Assembly (NCBI GenBank): GCA_002104905.1 | Contig: MCFE01000361.1 | Coordinates: forward strand, 1-64,000 | Length of the DNA stretch: 64,000 nt | Source of the DNA: Basidiobolus meristosporus CBS 931.73 | Taxonomy: Eukaryota > Basidiobolomycota > Basidiobolomycetes > Basidiobolales > Basidiobolaceae | Direction of reading: 5' to 3' | Part shown: positions 24,231 to 34,896 of the stretch, piece by piece | Numbering within the stretch: position 1 is the stretch's first letter | How the letters are laid out: the number at the start of each line of letters is the position of its first letter | Translations under genes and position numbers: made by a program | Notes under the pieces: model-generated | The model's database searches: none | What the model saw: only the letters and a program-made list of their open reading frames with translations | What the model was told of the DNA's origin: nothing

Positions 24231-24455
24231 AGTCTCCAAACTCCTAATGTCGCACCTCAAACTTGGTTCATTCTTCGGTGTCGAAGCTTGAGTTTAGTTC
24301 ACCAAATTGTGGACCCTTATTCAAGCCCCCTCCCCTACTCATCATCATCCCTTTCCCTTTCCTCTCCGGTAACCGGATAATATAAATGCAATCAGATCCA
24401 GTAAAAAACTCTCCAACAGAGCCAGTTTATTCCAGAATGCCATGCAACAAAAAAT

Positions 24456-26028
24456 TCACTTGGATTTCTGCACCTCGATCTCCTTCAGAACAGCATCCAA
24501 CTCTTGCTGGGTCGATTGGATATGGGACTCTAGGGATTGCTTCTGGTTCTTGAGGTTGCGGAGGTTCATCTTCAGCTCGTCGATGGCTCTTCGATCCAAT
24601 TGCATCTGGCGGGTGGTTTGGCTCGAGTTGCCGTCCATGTTCTCTACTAGCTCTTTCTTGTTGGTAAGCTCGAGCTGCTTAAACTTGTATAGTGCGTCCA
24701 GCTGCTCTTTGATTCTAGCGTTGGTGGAGTTGGAGGTGGCCTTGGTGTTTCGGCTGATCTCCCCCTTCTTCTCCTCGATCGATCGCTCCAACTCGGCGAG
24801 CTCCTTTTGAAGCTTCTCCTCTTCGTCCGATACTTTGGACTTGGCTCCGTTGGCAAATGTGGCTAGTGCAACAAGGTCAGCAAGCCTCCGTGAGTAGGAG
24901 TATGTCCAGATATCTAAAGGGAACTTACGCGATCGCCCGGTAGCGGAGTTAGCTCCTACCCTACCCTGGTAATTGTCCGCCAACGCCGTATTCTTATTTA
25001 GCGTGGTGCCACTGTGTGTGGACTGTGGACTGTCGAGCTTGAAATTGCTGATGATGTTTGGAGGGCATTGCCGAGGAAGTGAGGCCCCGTTCTCCACACT
25101 GTCGACAATGTGCAGAAAAGTGATCAACTGGTCCTTGTTTAGCTTTTGTTCACTTCGGACATCCACAAGCTGCCTATTTCAAGCGAGTTAGCACCGCTGA
25201 AGTGAGATTTTCGAGCAGATACGTACCAGGCGGCGTAGATTTGGTCACTGGAAAGGCTGAACGACTGGAATAATTCATCAAGCTGGCTACCTAAAGGTCA
25301 ATCACTTAACTCCACGCCGTTCGAAAGGAAGCTCGGCAGAAACAAAAGCATGCGCCAGACTACCACCTACCAACCACGTATCTTCCGTCTTCGGTATACT
25401 TTGTGAAGATGTGCTCGTAAGTAAATCTATCCGACAGGGGTATGTCCCAATTAAAGACGTCAGCCCCTTGAGCCCTCTGTAGTTGGAAAACTGTAAGTGA
25501 CGGTTGGTACAGTAAACGCGCAAGTTGGCCCATTACCAAGCCTGTGGTTTGCTGGGTAGGGTTCGGGGAGCTTTGATACCCCGAGAAGACGCCAGTTGTG
25601 CCGTTGAAATTTCCACTGCGTGGAAGTAAACCCGCAGGAACCGAGTTGGGAATTGGGTGTCCATTGATTGACTCGTATATCAACTTCATGGCAATCGAAA
25701 ACTCCTCGAAGGTCATCGAACCATCTTTGTCCATATCAGCAAGGTCCCTTTGGAGTGGGTGAGTTAGCGAGGAAAGCAAACAGGCAGCGGACGAATCGCC
25801 TCTTACCAGATCTTTTCCAGGACCGACACATCCAAGCCCGACTCTAGAAATATGTTACGTGCTTGCTCACCTGTTGGAGAAAGGAATTGGTGGTCAATCT
25901 AAGTAGCGCTAGGTCAAGTAGGCTCGCTGCCTATGAATACTGTTCTAACCCGAAAGGTAGCCATTGTTAGGGTTCAGGGAATTGAAGATTCCCCTGAATC
26001 TGTCTAGTTCACCTGGTAGGAAATCCAT
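24456..26028 (-). CDS. END3: Actin-patch endocytosis protein End3 (EH domains)
   Basis: Seven exons on the minus strand: 25950-26028, 25807-25870, 25537-25747, 25371-25476, 25227-25290, 24929-25173, 24456-24862; 391 aa. The N-terminal EH domain has a good EF-hand loop (DMDKDGSMTFEEF). A second EH-like domain includes FNWDIPLSDRFTYEHIF and FLHIVDSVENGASLPRQCP, a segment typical of End3. The C-terminal 130 residues are coiled coil (RRAIDELKMNLRNLKNQKQS), the part that in yeast binds Sla1/Pan1. End3 is an adaptor in the Pan1-Sla1-End3 complex driving actin assembly at endocytic sites. The 60-nt intron 25477-25536 is a multiple of three and open, so retention is possible. Confidence 0.93.
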
Positions 26029-26421
26029 TCCGTGGTTTGTTGAAGCTGAAGGTTGCAGATGGTGGTGGGTCTGGAGAACTAATCCCGGTCACGGACAAAT
26101 CGTATGGTGTTGATCGAACAAACCATACTTTTCCATCGCATCCAGACGTTTATCCCAGATCCAGGAAGACGGATTAGTGCTCGCTAGGAGGATAAACAAC
26201 ATGCGTAAATCTCGCATCAATCAAAAAAGATCCCCGACAGCAGTCTCCGCACCGGATATGACCAATCGAACCAATATCATCCGCTCCTACGAAAAACTGA
26301 AGCTCGATGGTAGAAAATGAGTTGGAAAAAAAAATGAAGTCAATCAAAACGGATCCCATGGGCCCTTCGAAAAGCTCGACTTCTCTACTGGCTCCTTTCG
26401 GCGTTGCCTTGAACATTTTAG
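26029..26421. promoter_or_regulatory. Divergent promoter region between END3 and ROK1
   Basis: 393 bases between two start codons pointing apart. A minus-strand open frame of 80 codons at 26174-26416 has no recognisable family and overlaps the ROK1 leader, so it is taken as chance. No clear TATA box or operator seen. Confidence 0.5.
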
Positions 26422-28879
26422 ATGGACCTTTTTAGAGCTTTGGGTGCTGGTGCTAGATTCAACAAAAAACGCTTCAGCGAGGATGTGGCGTTGTTCGAGG
26501 TTTGGGTGGCGACTACGTGGATGTTAGTGCAGCGTATTAACCAACACCGTATCTAGAAACCGTCCTCCACCTCCGAGAGCGGCGTCACGGCAGACAAAGT
26601 TGACGAGCTGCCTCACGAGCTGGACTTCTTCAACAATTACTCCAACAAAAGCAAAAAAGTCGAGAAAAAGGGGGCTGGCGAACCAAGTGATCGGAGCAAC
26701 GAAATAGACGACGAAGGTATGTATGAGCTGGTCGTCTTGGTGCAGGGTCGCTCGTTGGCTGACGTGTCGGTTTTTGCCTTTCTTTCTCGCGAGTAGAGCT
26801 TGGCCCATTCGAGAGTTTAGAGGAGGTATATGGTTTAGCTTCCAGCACTGAGCCTTCGCGCACAGAGACTAATCCCCAAACCGTAGGCCGCGCAATTCAG
26901 AAAGACCCATAGAATCAAAGTGTACGGCGACGATATCCCCAATCCCTTCCGTTCCTTCCCCGACCTATTTAATCAGTATCCTTTTTATGCTCTTCTTGAA
27001 GCCGGTATTCGTAGGTCAAACATCGGTCCTTGACTAGATGCTTAGATACGGTGTCCGCCCTTTCCTCAAGAAGAATCTCGAGCAGGCGGGATTCAAGAAA
27101 CCTACAGCAATTCAGATGCAGTCGATTCCCATCATGCTCCATGTAAATATGTTTCGCTCCGTCCTAATCACGAGTCGACCCGACCCGCTAACCTTGGAAT
27201 CGTGCAGAATCGTGAGGTGATGGCTTGTGCCCCGACCGGTTCCGGTAAGACGCTGGCATACGTGCTCCCCATCCTTCATGACCTCAAAAGCCCCGAGAAG
27301 ATCGGCTATCGTGCCTTGGTAATCGCTCCCACCCGTGAGTTGGCCCAACAGATCTACAATGTCTTCAAATTAATGAGCGCCGGAAAGAAATTCAAGATCT
27401 GCATGCTCACCAAGGCATCTCTTGCCACCCAAGCACACGATGTCCAGCTGAAGCAGAAATTTGGTGAGTTCCCGCCACTTGGTGTTGTGCATGCAAGCGC
27501 TGACCATTCTTCCCAGATATCCTAATCTCCACGCCACTCAGACTGGTCCACGCCATCCAACAGGATCAAATCAAGCTGAACAAGTAAGATGGTTGTATGC
27601 GGGTGATATGTGGAGGAACGGCTTCTGAACCATGGTTTTTCTTAGCGTTCGCCATTTGGTCCTCGATGAGGCTGATAAGCTGCTTGAGCTTGGTTTCTTA
27701 GAACAGATGGACGAGATTTTTGCTTCATGTACATATACCAAATTGCAGAAATCCCTTTTCAGTGCCACCATCCCCTCCGGCGTGGAAGCCCTGGCCAAGA
27801 CGGTGATGAACGACCCCATTAGAATAGTGATCGGTGCCAAGTAAGATCCTCGTAGATGTGTTCCTCCTTACTCTCATACTAACCGGATCCTTGGTTTGGA
27901 CCTGAAGAAACGCCGCTACTGACACGATCAAGCAAGAGCTGGTGTATGTTGGCGAGGAAGAAGGAAAGCTTATTGGCATTCGTCAACTGATCCAGAAGGG
28001 GATCAAGCCACCGGTGTTGATATTCGTGCAGTCTATAGAGCGTGCGAAAGAGCTGTTCCACGAGTTGGTATACGATGGAATCAACGTGGATGTTATCCAC
28101 TCGGAGAGAACCAAGGCACAGGTAAGCACCTGCCTTGCTGACCGACTTCAAACCAGGTGAACTGACCTTGCATTTAGAGAGACAACATCATCGACAGCTT
28201 CAAAGCTGGCCGTATCTGGGTCTTGATCGCCACAGAGCTGATGGCCCGTGGTATCGATATCAAGGGAGTTAATTTGGTAATCAACTACGATTTCCCACAA
28301 TCTGTACAAAGCTACATCCATCGTATTGGTAAGTGTGCTTTACGTGCGATCTCTTGACACTACAAGGTGCCTGATGTAGCTTCTCCCCTTCAAAGGTCGT
28401 ACCGGTCGTGCTGGCCGTGCTGGTGAGGCGGTCACCTATTTCACCAAGGATGATGCCCCATATTTGAAGAGGTATCGACGCGTCAAATGCTCATCGCCAT
28501 TATCACGCCACGACTAACCATCGTCTCTGTAGCATTGTCAACGTGATGAGAGAATCCGGATGTGAGGTGCCCGATTGGATGCTAACGGTGAAGAATCCAA
28601 GGTAGGCTCGACGCTGAATGATTTCTAGGGCTAGTTCTCACTCCCACCCCTTCAGCAAAAACGAGAAGAAGAACCTTAAACAACGACCCATCAAACGTAA
28701 AACCATCAACACGATGTCCGGCTACGACAAAAAGAAGATCCATCACAAAAGGTAAATGATTTCTGCCATCATATCTTGGCATTAGTATTCAACTTATTTT
28801 GCTCCTTATCAGACAGGTCATCGAGCACTCGAAAAAGCGCAAGACAAACGACACCTCGGAGACAGCGACCAAGGAATGA
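26422..28879 (+). CDS. ROK1: DEAD-box RNA helicase Rok1/DDX52
   Basis: Fourteen exons: 26422-26499, 26557-26716, 26797-26825, 26887-26975, 27046-27142, 27208-27463, 27517-27583, 27646-27840, 27908-28121, 28178-28328, 28396-28471, 28533-28601, 28656-28751, 28813-28879; 547 aa, all phases consistent. The start [18 protein letters not shown] matches the family. Motifs in order: [18 protein letters not shown] motif [12 protein letters not shown], Walker [27 protein letters not shown] as [52 protein letters not shown]. The C-terminus is basic. Rok1 acts in the nucleolus in 18S rRNA maturation and base-pairing release of snR30. Exon 3 is only 29 nt. It ends 63 bases from the converging TBCK gene. 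Confidence 0.96.
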
Positions 28880-28942
28880 ATGGATGTGTGGGGGGAGGGT
28901 TTTGTTGATTGAAATAAATGCTCATTACAGTGGTATTGCGGA

Positions 28943-31900
28943 TCATGAGAAATTCTTTTGAAGGGTGGCTCTACATCTCCAGAATGTGATGGGGTTATCT
29001 AGCTTGGCCTTGAGCATTTGTTTCACAGGTCTGCATGTGCACAACGAGCAGAGCTCGGAATTCACCCTGATGGCGTCCATGCCTCCGGCGAGGACGCATA
29101 CTCTTGGGAATCCATTGTTCACAAGCATTTCACCAACCTTGTGATTCGGGGGGGGGGGAGTTAGTGCTGGGCAACGTTTACGGTGGAGAGGATGAAGTTA
29201 CCTGCGGCCCACTATCGCCCCTGTCCGACAGCACGATGTGGTATTCTCGCTTGAGTTTCTTGAGATAGAACAGTGTCACCTCCAGGTACGATTGTTGCAT
29301 ATTAATGGAGTATGGAATGTGTCCATGAAGAAACCTACCGCACAGTGTCAATCAACCAATACCAACAGGAACATTCCAGGCCAACTTACTCTTCATCATC
29401 TCGGGTATCCACAACAATGGCGTGCTCACCGATCTTCACCAAATCCGAGATGTTGATCCGCGGGGCTAGCTCGGATTTCCGGACGCTGACGGGGATGGGC
29501 TGCTCCCACCAGCACTGTCGCATACATATATGACCAGGTTAGTTTTGGGCTTCGCGCCGGCCGAGTGAGATTCCTTACCTGCACAGCATCCGTGTGACTT
29601 TCTCCGGACTTGTGGATAGGCGTGATGATGGAGTACGGGGTATTCTCGTACATCGACTGGGCGAAGTGGAGGCATTTCTCGATCTCAACGTCGGGAAATG
29701 CTTCGGAGAATAGGCCGATACAGTCGTTGAACTCGCACGCGAGAAGAAGCTCCCGGATCTGACGGAGGATAGAAACCCCCATGAAGAGTGGCAGTGAGCC
29801 GTTTCCAACCAAAAGCTTGTCCCAGAGATGGTATATTTTGTGCAAAGGAAACACATCTATCGCGAATGGAAATCTCTAAATCGTCAGCATTACACATGCG
29901 ATATAGGAACTGGGCTTACGGGTGAAAAGAGTCAGGAACCACGGGATTGCGTACAGCTCGGGTTGGAAGCCGATGGATTTCAGATGGCTGGAAAGCTCGG
30001 GGTCGTGGTACGAGAGGATATGCTGGAACACTGCCAGATGCTCCTGGATCGTGTCGGAGTTGTCGGCGATAAAGAAATTCTTCAGGAAACGGGGGATGAA
30101 CGCCTGGAGACAACAGAAAGCCAGCGGCTCGTCGCTAAAATTCAACGTCAAGAACGGGGCACACAGCGAATCCAGACCTACACATATGGGGGTGAGTCAT
30201 TTGTCAACTGCCACGAGTTTCGACGAATGTGCTACCTTGCCAGTAAACCAGTTTCCCATTCGCAATGGTCCAGCATTTAAGGATTCTCTTCAGCTTCTCG
30301 TGCCCAGCAGACGAGGCTAGTAAAGGGTTGTATTGATGACATCTGGGGACGTCTATTCAGCGCCCAAGTTAGCATTGGATCTTACTGGTGATGCCAAAGA
30401 GAAAGTTACCTAGATCAATCTAAGGAGCTATCATTAGAGATGGGACACTCGACTCAACACTTGAACATACCTGTCGATCAGTGTCGGTTTCCGACTCTTT
30501 GTCGTATGAATTATAAGTGGCCTCGGGGTTTCCGACAATCCCTAGAATGCATGCCCAAATAGGCCCACGAAGAATGGGTGGGATATCAAGCTTGGCGTGG
30601 TACATCATCTCTTCCCGAGAAGCCGGATACTGCCGAAGAAGTTCCACGAACAGGGCGATTCGGTGGAACTGGTACACGGGGTCCCTCTCTCGAATAGCCA
30701 GCGGGATCTTGTCCAAGCCAAACTTCGAGTTCGTGTGGCGACTTTCAAAATCGTACATAATGTCGGGCTTGATGTGTTCGTTCGCGTCGATGGCCGTATG
30801 GAATTTGATTTCCTGGTTCTCCAACGCTCTGATATGCTCGTCATTCAGATCTACGTTCCCCGAGATTACCCCCGGGGTGTTCCGAATCCTCTCCTCCAAT
30901 TCTTCAAGGTTGATCCTGCAGAAGACGTCGGTGAAGTATCTCGCTTCGTTTCGCTGCACCCCGATCTCCTCCCCCTCGTTCACTCGTATGATTCTAGGAA
31001 TCCGTTGAACCGGGGGCGTGCTCAATAGCACTCCGTGTCGTATCATCTCATGCTCCAGATTCCCCCCGGAGATCCTCCAGAGATGATAGATGTGGAAGAG
31101 GCTCAGGTCGTTTAGCGCTTTGGGATACGTGTCAATGGATAGGATCTCCTCGTCTGTGCACTTGGCGAATCGATCCGAGAAGAGAAGAGGCTTTTGGTGC
31201 CAGAGCTGGTGAATTTTTTTCTCGTGTAAGCTGTCGAAGTATGGGTGAGTGAGTAGCTGGGATGCGGTGGCTCGTGCATCTGCATTGACCACCAGGCAAG
31301 AGGAGATGAAGCTCCAGAAGGCTTCTCTGCATCATTCGAGTGACTCTTCAGCTTCGAAAAAACCTCCCCGTTGATCCCGTGAACCTCTTTCAGAGCGTTG
31401 CTCCAGAAGTCTTCATTTAAAATGGTCGGGTCCTCTTTGCTTTTGTCCACCAAGGTCTGAATGGTTCCCAATACACTTCGCACTCCCCCTTCTTTGCTTG
31501 TCCAAAACGATTGGCCAGTGCACGCTTCAACGAGAACAACCCCCAGAGACCAGATGGATTCCTGAAAAGGAAAGTTCGTTAGCACTCGGCCATTTGATGC
31601 ACCACTCTAACGATTGGCCGTACATTGAATGAGACATGGTCGCAAGCGAGCGCTTCAGGGGCTAGGTAATACGGAGACCTTTTCAGATGATCAGTTTACG
31701 AGCTTCTCTCATACACAAGCACTAGACTTACCCAACAGGAAAATCTATATCACGTCCTTCATCGGTTATGTAATACAACCCGTAACCCGCGAGCCTGACA
31801 TTGCCCTTGTGATGTGAATGCGTCAATACGTGAGTATATCATCCGTAATGACTTGAGCCCCTTACTTTGGCGTCGAGCAAGATATTGCTTGGGCAGAGGT

Positions 31901-32476
31901 TTCTGTGGATAACTCCGTTATCCTGTAGATACTTTAACGCGTGTAATATCTGAAAAGCCCAAAGCCGCAACTGAGATAGGTCCGGAGGAGAGCTAAAAGG
32001 CCGAATTGGGAGGTGAATGTGACTCCTTCCACAGTTTACTGAAGTTCTGAGTGGGAAGGAGGCCCCGTACCTGACTTGGTTCTGTGCGGTCGCCAAAGAG
32101 TTCTCGAACATTTCGGTTACCAAGAACAACCTTTCTAATACCACGGGTTAGTGGGCGAGCACCAAGACGATGGAAACCAAGCACATACCATGCTTTCCCT
32201 TGAGAAGATCCACATATTCGCAGAGATTGGGGTGTGCCAGCGTCTACGCAACTGGAGTCAGCCTGAGGGTAACGAGAAACCATACTATCACCGGTACCCT
32301 ACCTGCAACTTCTGGAAGCGACCAAGGATTTCTGTAGTGGAAGGGGTGAGAGGCAGCCCGTGATGGTTGACCTTGTCTTGGGAATTGGCGGAAGCAAGGA
32401 AGCTGGAAATGCACAGATGCCCTTTTTCTTGAGCACCAAAAGCCCCGGCAGCAATATTCTTCGAAGTAGCGTACAT
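28943..32476 (-). CDS. TBCK: TBCK: pseudokinase, TBC and rhodanese domain protein
   Basis: Minus-strand exons: 32303-32476, 32189-32243, 32071-32134, 31866-31992, 31732-31805, 31624-31678, 30471-31561 (frame change inside), 30410-30419 (10 nt), 30236-30352, 29920-30177, 29579-29856, 29390-29514, 29202-29334, 28943-29137; about 911 aa. The N-terminal kinase-like domain has HRNLCPSN where HRD would stand and AGYG where DFG would stand, so it is a pseudokinase as in human TBCK. The TBC domain keeps both fingers: [11 protein letters not shown] and VYWQGLDS. The C-terminal rhodanese fold shows [20 protein letters not shown] and [11 protein letters not shown]; the active-loop Cys is not apparent. 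Human TBCK belongs to the FERRY early-endosome mRNA complex and affects mTOR. Near 31330-31350 the frame shifts: a 20-nt intron or an indel is needed. Confidence 0.93.
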
Positions 32477-32640
32477 GCTGCCTGTGTTCAATGACGGTCG
32501 GGACCAAAACCTCCCTTGATATATCAGTTGCATTAATTAGCCAGATTCCCAACCAACATTTCCGTCCGTAAACCGGAATTGAAGATTTGCCAATCACCCA
32601 TCAAACTGGATCCGTATTTTATTCAGGAGACCAAGTAAAT

Positions 32641-33594
32641 TTACATGTCTTCTTGCGAGTAGGGGTCGAAATAGTAATCAGGGCTAAGCTGGAAATGCTC
32701 CCAGAACTCGTCAGGGTTCAGTCTTCTGGGGAGATCAATCTTCTCGGCGCCAACAACGATGTCCTCGAAGGGCTGTGTCCCGATGACCGAAGCGACCGCC
32801 GGATCTTCTCTTAGGCTCTCGATAATCTCCACTTGCTCCTTGTTGTTCCATGATCTCACGAGCTCCAGGCGATCATACACTTTCCCGTCCGACAGAAGCC
32901 ATCTCTCTCCGGGCGTAAAGTGTCGGTGCAATCCGTTCACGATGGCCTTCGCTACATCCGCGCCATGGATCAAATGAAGCTGGCGGGCTATGATGGCGTT
33001 CTTGAGCTTCTCCGGTGTCATGAAGAATCGAAGCCAGTTCCGAGGCTGTCTGAAATGCGGTTGAGTGGCTGTCGGAGAAGATGGTTCACTTGTGATAGGT
33101 TACCTTGAGCCGCCCCATAAGCCAGATAGGCTGGGAATTTCAAAGGACGTTGATCAGAAATCGTATCTTTTGCGATGCCAAGGAAATACTTACTGTAGAA
33201 CGCTTCCATTGCAAGGGGCTTCGAAGACAGCGTTCTCGGTATCGAATCGAGTGTGCTTGGAGTCTACAGGGGAGTGTCTAGTGGAGTTCAGCTTATCAAA
33301 GGGACGTGTGGAGGATAGGAAGATATACTGAGGCTGAATGGAATGTAGCTTGTTATAGTCCTCTACTAAGCTACGGAGTTCAGCCCCTGTGCGTACAGGG
33401 AAAGTAATCACTACTGTTCTGGCCGTTGGAAGTGATTCGGTGCTTGATTCCAAGGACCAAGCATAGGTTCCATCACGGCCATCTCTAGTTGTTGCTGCCA
33501 CGGCTATATCCTGGCGCTTGCACAAATCATAGGTGTATTGTCCAACAAAACCCTTGCCAAGAATGAGGATTTCAACCGAAACGTTATGGTCCAT
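32641..33594 (-). CDS. NAD(P)-binding Rossmann-fold protein, atypical SDR/epimerase-like
   Basis: Three exons on the minus strand, 33194-33594, 33104-33130, 32641-33049, 278 aa. The N-terminus has a Rossmann strand and glycine loop (ILILGKGFVGQYTYDLC), then TVVITFPV, QYIFLSSTRPF and, across the two introns, LSGLWGGSRQPRNWLRFF. This layout matches atypical short-chain dehydrogenase/epimerase-like proteins of the YeeZ type that lack a clear Tyr-x-x-x-Lys. HLIHGADVAKAIV is the usual late SDR segment. The 27-nt middle exon is needed to make the LSGLWGG motif. The substrate is unknown. Divergent from the cyclo-ligase gene by 239 bases. Confidence 0.8.
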
Positions 33595-33833
33595 TGGAAG
33601 AAAGGGTGGTAAACGGTACCCGAGAAGTGACGATTCCTCGATTCGTTCAACAGTCGATTGGTTTTATGCAAACCGATTTGGATGGTGCGGAATTTTTCGA
33701 GATGGATTACGAGAATTTGATTCCGTCGATGTTCCCCAATCTAGGTAATTGGTAATTATCTAGGAGGAGGCTGAAAACCCGGACTATTTTGGATCGCATG
33801 CAATTTCGATTGCTGTTCGTTTAGGCACGTACA

Positions 33834-34795
33834 ATGGTCAGTAACGTCAAAGTCCTTAAAACCGAAGTGCGGAAACAGTTGAGGAAAAGTCTCGGCCTAT
33901 TATCCGAGGAGGTGGTGGTCCGTGAGAGTGGGTATCCTCGTCACCTTGAACCCATAGCCATATTGCTCAAACCACTTTAGGCCAGCAGGTGGTTGCTCAA
34001 CTCTTGGACCTGAACGCTTTCAAAGACAGTAAACGTGTGAGCGTTTACATTAATATGTCAGGTGAAATAAAGACCCAGGAGATTATCCGTCAATTATTCC
34101 TGCAAGGTTTGCTTTCTCGCAGGCTCCTGGTGACGGAAGTCATGTTAAGCGGTCTGTCTTAGGCAAAGAATGCTTTGTACCTAGGTGCGATGGGACCAGG
34201 ATGGAAATGCTTCGTCTAAACTCTTACGAAGACTATCTTTCACTTCCCTTGAACAAATGGAAGATTCCAGAGCCAAAGTTGGACGAAGTCAGAGAAGATG
34301 GTTTGTTGAGTTGAGTCGAGCCTACGCCAATTCTCCAATATTCACTTTTGTTGTAGCGTTCGAAACCGGTGGACTGGACCTTATTATTATGCCTGGTAAA
34401 ATGAGGTTTGCTACGGGCTGGTGACTCCGAGCGCAGTCACTAATCCACACTATAGGTTTGGGTTTTGATCTTTCTGGTTCCAGAATAGGTCATGGCAAAG
34501 GGTTTGAAATGGGTTGTCATTTCGTTGTTAATGCTCCCGATTGACTTGGGCTTTTTAGGTACTACGACCGTTATCTTGAGAGTTGTGCCAATAGCGGGAA
34601 GATACCATCCACAGGTAGAGCATATCAGCATCCATCGGACCTGACTGGCAACCCATTGATTACCTTCCGTTCATACCAACAGTGGCACTGGCGCTTTCCG
34701 CCCAAATTGTTGAAGATAACCTGCCTGTAGACCATTTCGACAGAAAGCCCGACTTGATCATCACCCCGCAGAGAATCATATATCCAAAGCATTGA
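33834..34795 (+). CDS. FAU1: 5-formyltetrahydrofolate cyclo-ligase
   Basis: Converts 5-formyl-THF with ATP to 5,10-methenyl-THF in folate metabolism. Seven exons: 33834-33927, 33981-34106, 34163-34300, 34357-34395, 34456-34501, 34559-34614, 34683-34795, 203 aa, the normal family size. Seen: the basic N-terminal helix (LKTEVRKQLRKSLG), SKRVSVYINMSGEIKTQEII, GKECFVPRCDGTRMEMLRL, the GGLDLIIMPGLGFD motif and the ATP/folate loop GRIGHGKGYYDRYL that is split by introns between its two Gly codons. Most exons are very short, so single-frame ORF searches miss this gene; its identity rests on the spliced reading, where all phases agree. Confidence 0.95.
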
Positions 34796-34896
34796 GGGCT
34801 TGATGTGATTTATTAAGAATAGATCTCTATGGAAAGACTACAAGAATAAAGATTTGAGTAAATGTTACAGGTGCGTTGCTTTTCGCTCGCATGAGA

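Noticed and set aside
26174-26416. 80-codon minus-strand frame between END3 and ROK1
   Set aside because: No family similarity and it ends in the ROK1 leader; explained as chance in a divergent promoter.
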